Positions 8,698-17,837 of a stretch of 58,947 bases of DNA are shown piece by piece. The notes beneath the pieces were generated by a model. The model saw only the letters and a program-made list of their open reading frames with translations, did no database searches and had not been told where the DNA came from. Position numbers and translations under genes: made by a program. Origin of the DNA: JBAZDC01 sp041654595 (GTDB lineage: Bacteria > Pseudomonadota > Gammaproteobacteria > Burkholderiales > Burkholderiaceae_B); the NCBI GenBank assembly GCA_964551305.1, contig CAZKBT010000010.1:1-58947 (forward strand), given 5' to 3'. The number at the start of each line of letters is the position of its first letter. Position 1 is the stretch's first letter.

Positions 8698-11600
8698 ACA
8701 GCCCAGCGATTACGCCGTCCGCGCGCGCGCGATCGATCCCGCCCAGTCCTTTTTGGTGCAGGCGCCCGCCGGGTCGGGAAAGACAGAGCTGCTGACTGAT
8801 CGTATCCTGGCCTTGCTGGCCACGGTGCAGCGTCCGGAGGAAATCGTCGCCATTACGTTCACGCGCAAGGCGGCGTCGGAAATGCACGCGCGCGTACTGG
8901 GCAAGTTGCGCGCGGGGTTGGAAGCGAAACCCGAGGAACCGTACAAGCAGCGCAGTTGGGAATTGGCTCGGGCGGCGATGCGCCGCAATGAAGAAATGGG
9001 CTGGAACCTTCTTGAGTATCCGGCTCGTCTCAGCATCCGCACCATCGACGCATTCTGCGCCTCGCTGGTCAGGGCGATGCCCTGGCTGAGCTCGCTGGGC
9101 GGCGTGCCCGCCGTTACCGACAATGCCGCCGTGCATTATCGGCAGGCAGCGATGGCGACGATCGACATGGCGGACGAGGCGCCGCCGGTGCAGCGGTTGT
9201 TGGCGCATCTGGATGTGGACGTCAATGCGGCATGCGAACTGTTGGCGCAAATGCTGGCCAGCCGCGATCAATGGCTGCCTTTGCTGGCGGCGGGGCAGGA
9301 CGTGGCGCAATTGACGCGAAACCTGGAACGGGTAGTCAAAGCCGACCTGCGGCACATGGCCGCCGCCATGCCGCCGGGATGGGCGCCGGCTTTGGCGGGC
9401 CCGCTGTCGCGCGCTGCCAATGTCCTGGCAAGCGCGGGGCAGGCCGTCGAGGCATCCCCGCTGGCCGACTGGCAAGGCGAGGCATTCGACGCCGAAGTCC
9501 ATGATCTGCCGCGTTGGCGGGCGCTGGCCGATGCGCTGCTGACGGCCAGGAACGAGCTGCGCCGCACCGTTACGGTGCGGCAGGGATTCGAAGCCAAGTC
9601 CGATTACAAGGATGCGTTTCTGGCCTGGCTGAAATCCGCTTCCGACGATGACGCATGGGTCAAGCTGCTGGGTGATGTACGGCGCGCTCCGGATGCCCGG
9701 TACACCGAAGAGCAGGAACGTATCCTGAATGTGCTGATCCAGGCCTTGTGGCTGGCGGCGGCGCAGCTGAAGCTGCAGTTTGCGCGGGCAGGCGAGGTGG
9801 ATTTCATCGAAATCTCCCAGCGCGCCTTGTCGGCGCTGGGCCAGGCCGATGACCCGAGCGATCTGCTGCTGCGGCTGGATATGAGCATACGCCACATTCT
9901 TGTGGATGAATTCCAGGATACGAGCCAGACGCAGATCGAGCTGCTGTACAAGCTGACGTCGGGCTGGTCGCAAGGAGACGGGCGCACGCTGTTCCTGGTG
10001 GGCGATCCCATGCAGTCTATCTACCGGTTTCGCAAGGCGGAAGTCGGCCTGTTCCTGGACGTCAAGGAATCGGGCCTGGGCGAGATCCGGCTGACGCCGC
10101 TGGAATTGACCGACAACTTCCGATCCCAGGCCGGGCTCGTGCAGTGGGTCAACGACACGTGCAGGCATCTGTTTCCCACGCGGGACGACGCCGAGCTGGG
10201 GGCGATACGCTACAGTCCATCGGTTGCCTTTCATGAGCAGGCCGGCCATGCCGCGGTCCGGGCGCACCCCGTCTGGACCCGCCGGGAAGTCGACGAGGAC
10301 GGACAGGAAGCCGCTTGGCGGGCCGAAGCGCTGGCGGTGGAGCTGGCGGCGCAGGCCTTGGCCCGGTTTCCCGACAGCGCGCATCCCGTCGCCATCCTGG
10401 TACGGGCGCGCTCGAATCTGGACGGCATCGTCAGGCGCCTGGCCATGGCCGACATACCGTGCCGGGCCGTGGACCTTATGTCCCTGCAATCCCGGCAGGT
10501 CGTGATCGACTTGGTTCAGCTGGCCCGCGCGCTGTCGCATGGGGGGGACCGCCTGGCATGGCTGTCGGTGCTGCGCTCGCCGTTGTGCGGCCTGCGCCTG
10601 GACTCGTTGCATGCGGTATTCGGCGAAGACCTGGCGGCTGGCGTGCCGTCCTTGCTGCGCCGCTGGCTGGCCTCGCCCGATCAGGCGCTGGATGCCGACG
10701 AAGCGCGTCGCTTGCGCAAGGCCGCCGGCGTATTGCTGGATGATGGCAATGCCGCCGGCAGCGTTCCTTTCGCCGCCTGGTTGGAGCAGTGCTGGGAACG
10801 GCTGGGCGGGCCGTCCATCTATGCCGAGCCGAGCGATGCCGCCGATGCGGAAAGCCTGTTGCGCCTGATCGAAACCCTGGCGCCATACGGCGCCCTGGAC
10901 TGCTCGGACCTGGAAGCTCGGCTGGCTCAGCTTTACGCGGCGCCGCGCAGCAGCGGCCGCGCGGTAGAAGTCATGACCATACATAAATCTAAAGGGCTGG
11001 AGTTCGAAACCGTGATCATGGCGGGGCTGCATCGCAGGCCGCCGGCGGACCGGTCGCCGCTGCTGCGGTTCGAGCATGTTTCCGGCAGGTTGTTGATCGG
11101 GCCGATCAAGCAGCGCGTCCAGGACGACGCCGATCCCGTATCCGCCTATCTGGCCGAAAGGGACAAGAAACGCGCTTACTATGAAACGGACCGTCTGTTG
11201 TACGTCGCCTTGACACGCGCGCGCCAGCAATTGCATTTGCTGGGCGTCGTGGAGGTGGATCAGGCCGGCGCGCCGCAAAAACCGCCTGCCAGCACGCTCA
11301 TGGGCAGGCTGTGGGATTACCTGGACCTGCCCGTCCGGGTCGACGAGGCGGACTTGGCCGACATCGACGCCGCCGATGCGCCGGGCGCGCCGCCGCCAAC
11401 CGACGGGGGCCGTGCGCAACGCTATTTGCTGCGGCCGATTCCCGAGGAGATTCCGGTTGAAGAGATCGAGCCGATGTTGCCGCATGCGCCGCCGGTATCG
11501 GGCGCCGCCTGGCAGTGGCGGCCGGAAACCGATGACGAGCGGATGATCGGCATCGTGGCGCATGCCTGGCTGGAGCGGATCGGCAAGGACGGCGTGGATG

Positions 11601-12061
11601 CCTGGCAGCTGGAACGCCTGGATGCCAGCCGTCGGGTGTTCCAGCGTCAGTTGCGCCGAGCCGGTGTTGCCGCCGATCGCATCGAACGATCCGAAGCCAT
11701 GTTGTACGACACGCTGGCCGCGACCTTGAACAGCGAGAAAGGAAGATGGCTGCTGGGCGTGGCGCGGGCGCATCGCGAATGGTCGCTGCTGGACGCGTCC
11801 GGCAGGGTATCGGTCATCGACCTGGCCATTTCCCAGGAACGGGGCTGGCTGATCGTCGACTACAAGACGGGGCGTCCCGGCGAGGGCGAGTCCGTCGGGG
11901 CGTTTTGCGCGCGCATGCGGGAACGCTACCGCGAGCAGATCGAGCGCTATTGCGAGCACGTCAGCGCCCTGGACGGCCGCCCGGCGCGCGGCGCGCTGTA
12001 TTTTCCCCGCGTGGACGTATGGGTGGACATGGCCGTCGTAGACAGCCTGCCAGGATCGTGA
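8687..12061 (+). CDS. AddA-like UvrD/Rep helicase-nuclease
   Basis: This 1124-residue SF1A helicase has Walker A APAGSGKTELLTDR near residue 25, motif Ia ITFTRKAASEMHARV, motif II VDEFQDTSQTQ, motif III FLVGDPMQSIYRFR and motif V/VI VMTIHKSKGLEFE and LLYVALTRARQQLHLLG. The C-terminal RecB-family nuclease core is VSVIDLAISQERGWLIVDYKTG near residues 1040-1057. Together with the preceding gene it forms an AddAB-type recombination/repair pair that unwinds and trims DNA ends. The start ATG at 8687 lies inside the preceding gene. The 3' end abuts the 4.5S RNA gene, whose promoter must lie within or just past this coding sequence. Confidence 0.9.
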   Translation: MASRQPSDYAVRARAIDPAQSFLVQAPAGSGKTELLTDRILALLATVQRPEEIVAITFTRKAASEMHARVLGKLRAGLEAKPEEPYKQRSWELARAAMRRNEEMGWNLLEYPARLSIRTIDAFCASLVRAMPWLSSLGGVPAVTDNAAVHYRQAAMATIDMADEAPPVQRLLAHLDVDVNAACELLAQMLASRDQWLPLLAAGQDVAQLTRNLERVVKADLRHMAAAMPPGWAPALAGPLSRAANVLASAGQAVEASPLADWQGEAFDAEVHDLPRWRALADALLTARNELRRTVTVRQGFEAKSDYKDAFLAWLKSASDDDAWVKLLGDVRRAPDARYTEEQERILNVLIQALWLAAAQLKLQFARAGEVDFIEISQRALSALGQADDPSDLLLRLDMSIRHILVDEFQDTSQTQIELLYKLTSGWSQGDGRTLFLVGDPMQSIYRFRKAEVGLFLDVKESGLGEIRLTPLELTDNFRSQAGLVQWVNDTCRHLFPTRDDAELGAIRYSPSVAFHEQAGHAAVRAHPVWTRREVDEDGQEAAWRAEALAVELAAQALARFPDSAHPVAILVRARSNLDGIVRRLAMADIPCRAVDLMSLQSRQVVIDLVQLARALSHGGDRLAWLSVLRSPLCGLRLDSLHAVFGEDLAAGVPSLLRRWLASPDQALDADEARRLRKAAGVLLDDGNAAGSVPFAAWLEQCWERLGGPSIYAEPSDAADAESLLRLIETLAPYGALDCSDLEARLAQLYAAPRSSGRAVEVMTIHKSKGLEFETVIMAGLHRRPPADRSPLLRFEHVSGRLLIGPIKQRVQDDADPVSAYLAERDKKRAYYETDRLLYVALTRARQQLHLLGVVEVDQAGAPQKPPASTLMGRLWDYLDLPVRVDEADLADIDAADAPGAPPPTDGGRAQRYLLRPIPEEIPVEEIEPMLPHAPPVSGAAWQWRPETDDERMIGIVAHAWLERIGKDGVDAWQLERLDASRRVFQRQLRRAGVAADRIERSEAMLYDTLAATLNSEKGRWLLGVARAHREWSLLDASGRVSVIDLAISQERGWLIVDYKTGRPGEGESVGAFCARMRERYREQIERYCEHVSALDGRPARGALYFPRVDVWVDMAVVDSLPGS

Positions 12062-12075
12062 ACTCCTGTTAGAAT
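12047..12075 (+). promoter_or_regulatory. Candidate promoter of the 4.5S RNA gene
   Basis: A TAGAAT -10 element (12070-12075) lies 7 bp before the predicted RNA 5' end. A weak CTGCCA -35 (12047-12052, 4 of 6 matches to TTGACA) sits 17 bp upstream of it, partly inside the 3' end of the helicase gene. The spacing is canonical but the -35 is poor. Confidence 0.5.
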
Positions 12076-12082
12076 TCGATTT

Positions 12083-12178
12083 GGCGGGCCCCTTCGCATG
12101 GTTCGGCGGTTAATCTGGTCAGGTCGGGAACGAAGCAGCCACAGCCGTTTAGAATTAGTGCCGGAGTAAGGCTCGCCT
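12083..12178 (+). ncRNA. ffs: 4.5S signal recognition particle RNA (bacterial small SRP RNA)
   Basis: The universally conserved SRP RNA core is present: a GGTCAGGTC strand and GAAGCAGCC strand separated by a GGGAAC-type tetraloop region (about 12117-12140). The outer ends GGCGGGCC (12083-12090) and GGCTCGCC (12170-12177) pair to close the hairpin, giving about 95 nt, as expected for a proteobacterial 4.5S RNA. The RNA binds Ffh and targets membrane proteins co-translationally. It lies between the AddA-like gene and dnaX; in many betaproteobacteria ffs adjoins dnaX. The exact ends are inferred from the pairing. Confidence 0.92.
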
Positions 12179-12266
12179 CTTCATTGGCTGGCGTCAATTC
12201 CAGGCCGGGCCGAATCCGGTACACTTTTCGTTTACTCTTTCGGTCGCTTCCCAAAAAGCTCTCTGC

Positions 12267-14552
12267 ATGACGTATCAGGTATTAGCACGCAAATGGCGTC
12301 CACGTTCGTTTGACACGCTGGTCGGACAGGATCACGTCGTTCGGGCCTTGACGCACGCCTTGGCTACGCAGCGGCTGCATCACGCTTGGCTGTTTACCGG
12401 CACGCGCGGCGTCGGCAAGACCACCTTGTCGCGCATACTGGCGAAATCCCTGAACTGCGAAGCGGGCGTGACCGCTACGCCTTGCGGCGTTTGCCGCGCT
12501 TGTACCGAGATCGATACCGGCCGCTTCGTCGATTACGTCGAGTTGGATGCCGCGTCCAATCGGGGCGTCGACGAAATGACGCAATTGCTCGAGCAGGCCG
12601 TTTACGCGCCGAGCAGTGGCCGGTTCAAGGTCTACATGATCGACGAAGTCCACATGCTGACCGGTCATGCCTTCAACGCCATGCTGAAGACTCTGGAAGA
12701 GCCGCCGCCGCATGTCAAGTTCATACTGGCGACGACCGACCCCCAGAAAATTCCCGTCACTGTATTGTCGCGCTGCCTGCAATTCAACTTGAAGCAGATG
12801 ACGGCGGAGTCCATCGTCGCTCATTTGCAGGATGTGCTCGGCCAGGAAGCCATACCGTTTGAGACGCCTGCCTTGCGCTTGCTGGCCAAGGCCGCGTCGG
12901 GCTCCATGCGCGACGCCTTGTCGCTGACCGACCAGGCGATCGCCTATAGCGCCGGCGACCTGACGGCACAGTCGGTGCAGGGCATGCTGGGAGCCATCGA
13001 TCAGCGTCATCTCGTCGATCTGCTGACGGCCTTGGCGGACGGCGCGACGACGCGGGTGCTGGCCGTGGCCGATGAGCTGGCCTCGCGCGGCTTATCCTAT
13101 ACGGGCGCGCTGGCGGACCTGGCCATTCTGTTGTCGCGCATCGCCATCGAGCAGCGCGTGCCGGGCGCCTTGCCGGAAGACGATCCCCAGGCCGAAGACA
13201 TCGCGCATCTGGCGCAGCGCCTGCATCCCGATCAGGTGCAGCTGTTTTATTCCGTATCGGTTCACAGCAGGCAGGAATTGTCCCTGGCGCCGGACGAATA
13301 CGCCGGTTTCGTGATGGCTTGCCTGCGCATGGTGTCGCTGGCGCCGCCCGGCGCCGTGCCGCCGCTGTCGCCGCCCGCATCGCGCGGCGATGCCGCCTGC
13401 GGCCGCGCCTCGTCGCCGGAAGAGGGGCGAGGCGGTGCATCGCCGGCGCCCCAGCCCGCGCAACCGGCGCCGGCGCAGCGGTTGGACAACGAGCAGGCGC
13501 AGAAACGGCAATCGATGCCGGGCGCGCCCGGCGAGCCGCTGCGCGTGGATCATGCGCAGGCCGCGCAGCCGTCCCGCGGCGACCGACCCTCGCAGGCTGA
13601 TCCTTCGCCGCGGGCCGATCGATCATCGCAGAGCGAGCCTTCGCTACAGCCCCAGTCCCTTTCGCGGATCGGACAGGCCTCCCGCCCTCAGCCGGCCGAG
13701 CCGTCGCCGCCGGCCGTCGCCGGGCGGGGCGTTGCTGCGCTGGAAGCCGCCGTGCAGGGTGGGGAGGATAATGCGACCGTCGAGGTTCCAGCTTGGGAGG
13801 ACCTGCCAGAGCACCGGCTGAGCGATGCATCGCCGGTGGCGGGCGAGCCCGCCGTTGCCCTGGGTCGGTTGGTGGACGATGCGGCGGTGGCCGTGACGCA
13901 GCCGGACGCCGCCTCGGCCGCCTTCGCCGAAAACGACCAGGGGGCGCCGGCCGCCGCCGAAACGCGCAATGCGGCGCCGGATGACGAATTCGAAACCTTG
14001 GACTTGCCGGACTACGAGGCGTCGTACGACGATACGCGCTTCGAGCCCGCCGATGATTACGGTTCGGCGGACTTCGCCGGTTTGGGTGACATCCTGCCGG
14101 ATGCGTTCGCGATGGATGCGCCGCGCCGGCGTTCGGGCAAGTCGGCTCGTCTTTCGGACATGACCAGCCCGGCATGGCCGGCGTTCGCCGCATCCTTGCC
14201 CTTGACCGGGCTTGCCAGCGAATTGGCGCGCCAGAGCGAATGGGTAGGTGTGCGCGACGGCATGGTCCATCTTCGGGTGGCCATACGCACGCTGGCCGAT
14301 ACGTCAGCCAAATCGCGCGTGCAGACCGTGTTGTCGGAACATTTCGGCCAGGTCGTCAATCTGGCCGTGGAATACGGCGCCACCGGCGACGAGACGGCGC
14401 ATGCGGTCGAGCTGGCGCAGCGCGCCCAACGGCAAAAGGACGCCGAGCAGGCGGTGCGGGCCGATCCCTTCATACACATTTTGAAGACGGAATTCAACGC
14501 GGCCGTCGTGCACGACTCCATCCGCGCCGCGCCCTTGAACAAAGCGGCATGA
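12267..14552 (+). CDS. dnaX: DNA polymerase III subunits gamma/tau
   Basis: This 761-residue clamp-loader ATPase has Walker A GTRGVGKTT (residues 45-53). The zinc-binding cysteines are C64, C73, C76 and C79. Walker B and the sensor follow in VYMIDEVHMLTGHAFNAMLKTLEEPP, with SRC in TVLSRCLQFNLKQM. Residues about 370-600 are a very Pro/Ala/Ser/Asp-rich, probably disordered linker. A conserved domain V that would bind the polymerase alpha subunit lies at the end (WPAFAASLPLTGLASELARQSEW). I see no A-AAA-AAG-type slippery site, so production of a short gamma form by frameshifting is not supported. ybaB and recR follow, a widespread dnaX-ybaB-recR arrangement. Confidence 0.96.
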   Translation: MTYQVLARKWRPRSFDTLVGQDHVVRALTHALATQRLHHAWLFTGTRGVGKTTLSRILAKSLNCEAGVTATPCGVCRACTEIDTGRFVDYVELDAASNRGVDEMTQLLEQAVYAPSSGRFKVYMIDEVHMLTGHAFNAMLKTLEEPPPHVKFILATTDPQKIPVTVLSRCLQFNLKQMTAESIVAHLQDVLGQEAIPFETPALRLLAKAASGSMRDALSLTDQAIAYSAGDLTAQSVQGMLGAIDQRHLVDLLTALADGATTRVLAVADELASRGLSYTGALADLAILLSRIAIEQRVPGALPEDDPQAEDIAHLAQRLHPDQVQLFYSVSVHSRQELSLAPDEYAGFVMACLRMVSLAPPGAVPPLSPPASRGDAACGRASSPEEGRGGASPAPQPAQPAPAQRLDNEQAQKRQSMPGAPGEPLRVDHAQAAQPSRGDRPSQADPSPRADRSSQSEPSLQPQSLSRIGQASRPQPAEPSPPAVAGRGVAALEAAVQGGEDNATVEVPAWEDLPEHRLSDASPVAGEPAVALGRLVDDAAVAVTQPDAASAAFAENDQGAPAAAETRNAAPDDEFETLDLPDYEASYDDTRFEPADDYGSADFAGLGDILPDAFAMDAPRRRSGKSARLSDMTSPAWPAFAASLPLTGLASELARQSEWVGVRDGMVHLRVAIRTLADTSAKSRVQTVLSEHFGQVVNLAVEYGATGDETAHAVELAQRAQRQKDAEQAVRADPFIHILKTEFNAAVVHDSIRAAPLNKAA

Positions 14553-14583
14553 CAACTTTTTCTATTTTTCAGGACGAAACACT

Positions 14584-14910
14584 ATGATGAAAGGTCAGAT
14601 TGCAGGCTTGATGCGCCAGGCGCAGCAGATGCAGGAAAACATGAAAAAGGCACAGGAAGCGCTTGCCGACATCATCGTCGAGGGCGCCTCAGGCGGCGGC
14701 CTGGTCAAGGTCTCCATGTCGTGCCGCCATGACGTCAAGCGCGTGCAGATCGATCCCAGCCTGTTCGAGGAGGACAAGGATATGCTGGAAGACCTGGTGG
14801 CCGCCGCATTCAATGACGCGTTGCGCAAGGCAGAGGCGACCGCTCAGGAAAAAATGGCATCGGTGACGGCCGGAATGCCGCTGCCGCCGGGAATGAAGCT
14901 GCCGTTCTGA
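14584..14910 (+). CDS. ybaB: YbaB/EbfC family nucleoid-associated protein
   Basis: This 108-residue small DNA-binding protein starts MMKGQIAGLMRQAQQMQENM. The N-terminal amphipathic helix, the GASGGGLVKVSMSCRHDVKRVQIDP beta-hairpin and the C-terminal ATAQEKMASVTAGMPLPPGMKLPF are typical of the family. It dimerises and binds DNA with little sequence specificity. It lies between dnaX and recR, and its stop overlaps the recR start (TGATG), so the three genes are probably one operon. Confidence 0.95.
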   Translation: MMKGQIAGLMRQAQQMQENMKKAQEALADIIVEGASGGGLVKVSMSCRHDVKRVQIDPSLFEEDKDMLEDLVAAAFNDALRKAEATAQEKMASVTAGMPLPPGMKLPF

Positions 14911-15518
14911 TGGAGCAGCCCCTGTCCGAACCGGAGCCGCTCAAGGTTCTGATCGAAGCCTTGCGCCGCCTGCCCGGCGTGGGGGTGCGTTCGGCCCGCC
15001 GCATGGCCTATCATTTGATGCAGCATGATCTGGCGGGCGCCGACATGCTCAGCAGGGCATTGCGCGATGCAGTCGGCAATCTGCGGCATTGCTCGATGTG
15101 CAACGGATTTTCCGACCAGGACGTCTGCGCCATTTGCGTCAATCCCAAACGCGATCCCAGCCTGCTGTGCGTGGTTGAAACGCCTGCGGATCAGGCGGTA
15201 ATCGAGGCCGGGCACGGCTATCGCGGCCTGTATTACATACTCATGGGCCGCCTGGCCCCTCTCGAGGGCATAGGCCCTCGAGAGCTCCAGTTCGAGCGGC
15301 TCATCAAGCGCGCCCGCGACGGCGTGGTCAAGGAAGTCATTCTGGCCACGAACTTCACGGCGGAAGGCGAAACGACGGCCCACTACCTGGCCGAATCATT
15401 GCGGCAGGAAGGCATCGCCGTGACGCGGATCGCGCGCGGCGTGCCCAGCGGCAGCGAGCTGGAATACGTCGATGCCGGCACTGTGGCCTGGGCATTGATG
15501 GAGCGCCGGCAGACCTGA
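14910..15518 (+). CDS. recR: Recombination mediator protein RecR
   Basis: This 202-residue protein has an N-terminal helix-hairpin-helix (ALRRLPGVGVRSARRMAYHL), a C4 zinc finger (CSMCNGFSDQDVCAIC) and a Toprim domain (LLCVVETPADQAVIEAGHGYRGLYYILMGRLAPLEGIGP). The C-terminal Walker B-like region includes EVILATNFTAEGETTAHYLAE. RecR works with RecO and RecF to load RecA at gapped DNA. The ATG overlaps the ybaB stop. A perfect 11-bp inverted repeat lies inside the gene at 15259-15284. Confidence 0.97.
   Translation: MEQPLSEPEPLKVLIEALRRLPGVGVRSARRMAYHLMQHDLAGADMLSRALRDAVGNLRHCSMCNGFSDQDVCAICVNPKRDPSLLCVVETPADQAVIEAGHGYRGLYYILMGRLAPLEGIGPRELQFERLIKRARDGVVKEVILATNFTAEGETTAHYLAESLRQEGIAVTRIARGVPSGSELEYVDAGTVAWALMERRQT
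15259..15284. repeat. Perfect 11-bp inverted repeat inside recR
   Basis: CTCTCGAGGGC (15259-15269) and its exact complement (15274-15284) flank the four-base loop ATAG. The hairpin encodes the conserved PLEGIGPRE segment of RecR, so its left half is constrained by protein sequence. It carries two XhoI-like CTCGAG cores. It has no T-run and is not a terminator. Confidence 0.7.
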
Positions 15519-15531
15519 GCGTCCGCGGCCG

Positions 15532-16485
15532 TCAGCGCGCCTGGGCGATCAAGGCATCGAGCTTGATGGCGTCGGCGGTGAATACGCGTATGCCTTCGGC
15601 CAATTTTTCGGTTGCCATGGCGTCCATGTTGAGTTCCGTGCGGAAGGCGATCTCATTGCTGGCTATCCACTCGGGGGCCTGGCGCTTGGCGCCGTCCGCA
15701 TCCAGCTGCCGCTCCAGCGGCTCTTGCGACGCGCTCAGCTCGGCCAGCAGCTCGGGGCTGATGGTAAGCAGATCGCACCCGGCCAGGGCTCGGATCTGGC
15801 CGATGTTGCGAAAGCTGGCCCCCATGACTTCGGTCGGTATGTCGTAGGTCTTGTAATAGTTGTAGATGCGGGTCACGGATTGCACGCCGGGATCGTTGGC
15901 GCCGGCACGCTCGCTTTCCACCCAGTTCGCGCCTTCGTGCTTTTTGTGCCAGTCATAGATGCGGCCGACGAAAGGCGAGATCAACCGGACCTTGGCCTGC
16001 GCGCAGGCGATGGCCTGCGCCAAGGAAAACAGCAGCGTCAGATTGCATCGTATGCCCTCGGCCTGCAGTACCTTGGCGGCCTGTATGCCTTCCCAGGTCG
16101 AGGCCAGCTTGATCAGCACGCGTTCTCTGTCGATGCCCGCGGCCCGATACATCGCGATGATCTGCCGCGCTCGTTCGATGCTGGCCTGCGTGTCGAAGGA
16201 CAAGCGGGCATCCACCTCGGTCGATACGCGGCCGGGCACGATCTTCAGGATTTCCAGGCCGAACGCGACCAGCAATTGTTCGGTCAGCTCGCTGAGCGGC
16301 CGATGACCGTGGTCGCGGATGGTGCGCGCAAGCAGATCCTTGTTCTCCGGCTTCTGCGCCGCCTTCAGGATCAGGGAGGGGTTGGTGGTCGCATCCGTAG
16401 GGCGGTGCGCACGCATGGCTTCGAAATCGCCCGTATCGGCGACGACGGTGGTGTACTGGCGCAGAGCTTCGAGTTGATTGGTCAT
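15532..16485 (-). CDS. tal: Transaldolase
   Basis: This 317-residue class I transaldolase transfers a dihydroxyacetone unit between sedoheptulose-7-phosphate and glyceraldehyde-3-phosphate in the non-oxidative pentose phosphate pathway. The Schiff-base lysine is K126 in RVLIKLASTWEG. Other signatures are TDATTNPSLIL near residue 30 and NLTLLFSLAQAIACA near residue 150. The region ISPFVGRIYDW and the phosphate-binding GASFRNIGQI are also conserved. It is on the opposite strand to its neighbours, converging on recR and diverging from carA. Confidence 0.97.
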   Translation of the reverse strand: MTNQLEALRQYTTVVADTGDFEAMRAHRPTDATTNPSLILKAAQKPENKDLLARTIRDHGHRPLSELTEQLLVAFGLEILKIVPGRVSTEVDARLSFDTQASIERARQIIAMYRAAGIDRERVLIKLASTWEGIQAAKVLQAEGIRCNLTLLFSLAQAIACAQAKVRLISPFVGRIYDWHKKHEGANWVESERAGANDPGVQSVTRIYNYYKTYDIPTEVMGASFRNIGQIRALAGCDLLTISPELLAELSASQEPLERQLDADGAKRQAPEWIASNEIAFRTELNMDAMATEKLAEGIRVFTADAIKLDALIAQAR

Positions 16486-16602
16486 GGTGCCTGGAAAATA
16501 AACGGAAAAACGAGTGATGATGACACGAAACAGGCGGATAAAAGGCCCTTCTTGTTACTGTAGACGATTTCACGCGGCGGCGTGGGGTCGGCCCGTTTCG
16601 GA

Positions 16603-16630
16603 AAGACAGCGAGGCTTCTCAATGTATAAT
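16603..16630 (+). promoter_or_regulatory. Candidate promoter of carAB
   Basis: A perfect TATAAT (16625-16630) lies 39 bp before the carA start. AAGACA (16603-16608, 4 of 6 matches to TTGACA) sits 16 bp upstream of it. No operator palindrome is obvious between the promoter and carA. Confidence 0.5.
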
Positions 16631-16669
16631 CGGAAGGTTTAATTATTGACTTTATAACCGGGGTTTACA

Positions 16670-17824
16670 GTGCTGCCGTCACTCTTTCCTGAGGGAGTTC
16701 AATCCGCTCCCCGCGCGATTCTTGCTTTGGCCGACGGTACCATCTTCAAGGGTGTCTCCATCGGCGCCGATGGTCATTGCGTCGCCGAAATCGTATTCAA
16801 TACTTCCATGACGGGGTACCAGGAAATCCTGACCGACCCCAGCTACAGCGGACAGATCGTCACGCTGACCTATCCGCATATCGGCAATACCGGCGTCAAC
16901 GCCGAAGACGTCGAATCGTCCAGCGTTTACGCCGGCGGCCTCGTCGTACGCGATTGCGCGTTGCGGGTGTCCAACTTTCGTTCCACGCTGTCGTTGCCGG
17001 AGTACCTCAAGCAGAACGGCGTCGTGGCTATCTCGGGTGTCGATACGCGCAAGCTGACCCGCATCCTGCGCGAGGGCGGCGCCCAAGGCGCATGCATCCT
17101 CGTCGGCGACGATGCCGAGCGGGCGCTCGAGCTGGCGCGCAGCTTCCCGGGCATGAGCGGCCAGGACCTGGCCAAAGAGGTGTCCATCAAACAGAAAACC
17201 GATTGGACCGAGGGCACGTGGACCTTGGGCCAGGGTTATTCCAAGATCGGCAACGGCGATTTTCACGTTGTCGCCTACGACTTCGGCATCAAGTCCAACA
17301 TCCTGCGTCTGCTGGCGGACCGAGGCTGTCGCATCACGCTGGTTCCGGCCCAGACGCCGGTGCGTCAGGTACTGGATCTGGCTCCCGACGGCGTGTTCTT
17401 CTCCAACGGCCCCGGCGATCCCGAGCCTTGCGATTACGCCATCGAAACCAGCAAAGAAGTGATTGCCCGCAAGATCCCGTTTTTCGGCATCTGCCTGGGC
17501 CAGCAAATCCTGGGACTGAGCATCGGGGCCAAGGCCGTCAAGATGAAGACCGGCCATCACGGCGCCAACCATCCCGTTCAGGAACTGGATACCGGACGCG
17601 TGTACATCACCAGCCAGAACCACGGTTTCAACATCGATGCCGATTCCCTGCCCGGCAATGCGCGCGTCACCCACGTGTCCTTGTTCGACGGCAGCCTGCA
17701 AGGCTTCGAACTGACGGACGCGCCCGCGTTCTCCTTCCAGGGCCACCCCGAAGCCAGCCCCGGCCCGCACGACATCGTCGGCCTATTCGATAAATTCATC
17801 GGCCTCATGGCTGACAAAAAATAA
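16670..17824 (+). CDS. carA: Carbamoyl-phosphate synthase small (glutaminase) subunit
   Basis: This 384-residue protein starts at GTG 16670. The N-terminal CPSase small-chain domain (AILALADGTIFKGVSIGADG) is followed by a class I glutamine amidotransferase domain. Its nucleophile Cys is in FFGICLGQQILGLSIGAKAVKMK near residue 274, and the catalytic His/Glu are in FQGHPEASPGPHD. It releases ammonia from glutamine and channels it to CarB for arginine and pyrimidine synthesis. carB follows 13 bp downstream. Confidence 0.97.
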   Translation: MLPSLFPEGVQSAPRAILALADGTIFKGVSIGADGHCVAEIVFNTSMTGYQEILTDPSYSGQIVTLTYPHIGNTGVNAEDVESSSVYAGGLVVRDCALRVSNFRSTLSLPEYLKQNGVVAISGVDTRKLTRILREGGAQGACILVGDDAERALELARSFPGMSGQDLAKEVSIKQKTDWTEGTWTLGQGYSKIGNGDFHVVAYDFGIKSNILRLLADRGCRITLVPAQTPVRQVLDLAPDGVFFSNGPGDPEPCDYAIETSKEVIARKIPFFGICLGQQILGLSIGAKAVKMKTGHHGANHPVQELDTGRVYITSQNHGFNIDADSLPGNARVTHVSLFDGSLQGFELTDAPAFSFQGHPEASPGPHDIVGLFDKFIGLMADKK

Positions 17825-17837
17825 TTCATCACCCACT

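Noticed and set aside
8456..11959. 1167-residue antisense frame opposite the AddA-like gene
   Set aside because: It mirrors the codon pattern of a strongly supported helicase, is rich in Arg, Gln, His and Pro, and has no recognisable domain.
12600..14500. Programmed frameshift producing DnaX gamma
   Set aside because: No A-AAA-AAG or similar slippery heptamer with a following hairpin was found in the gene.
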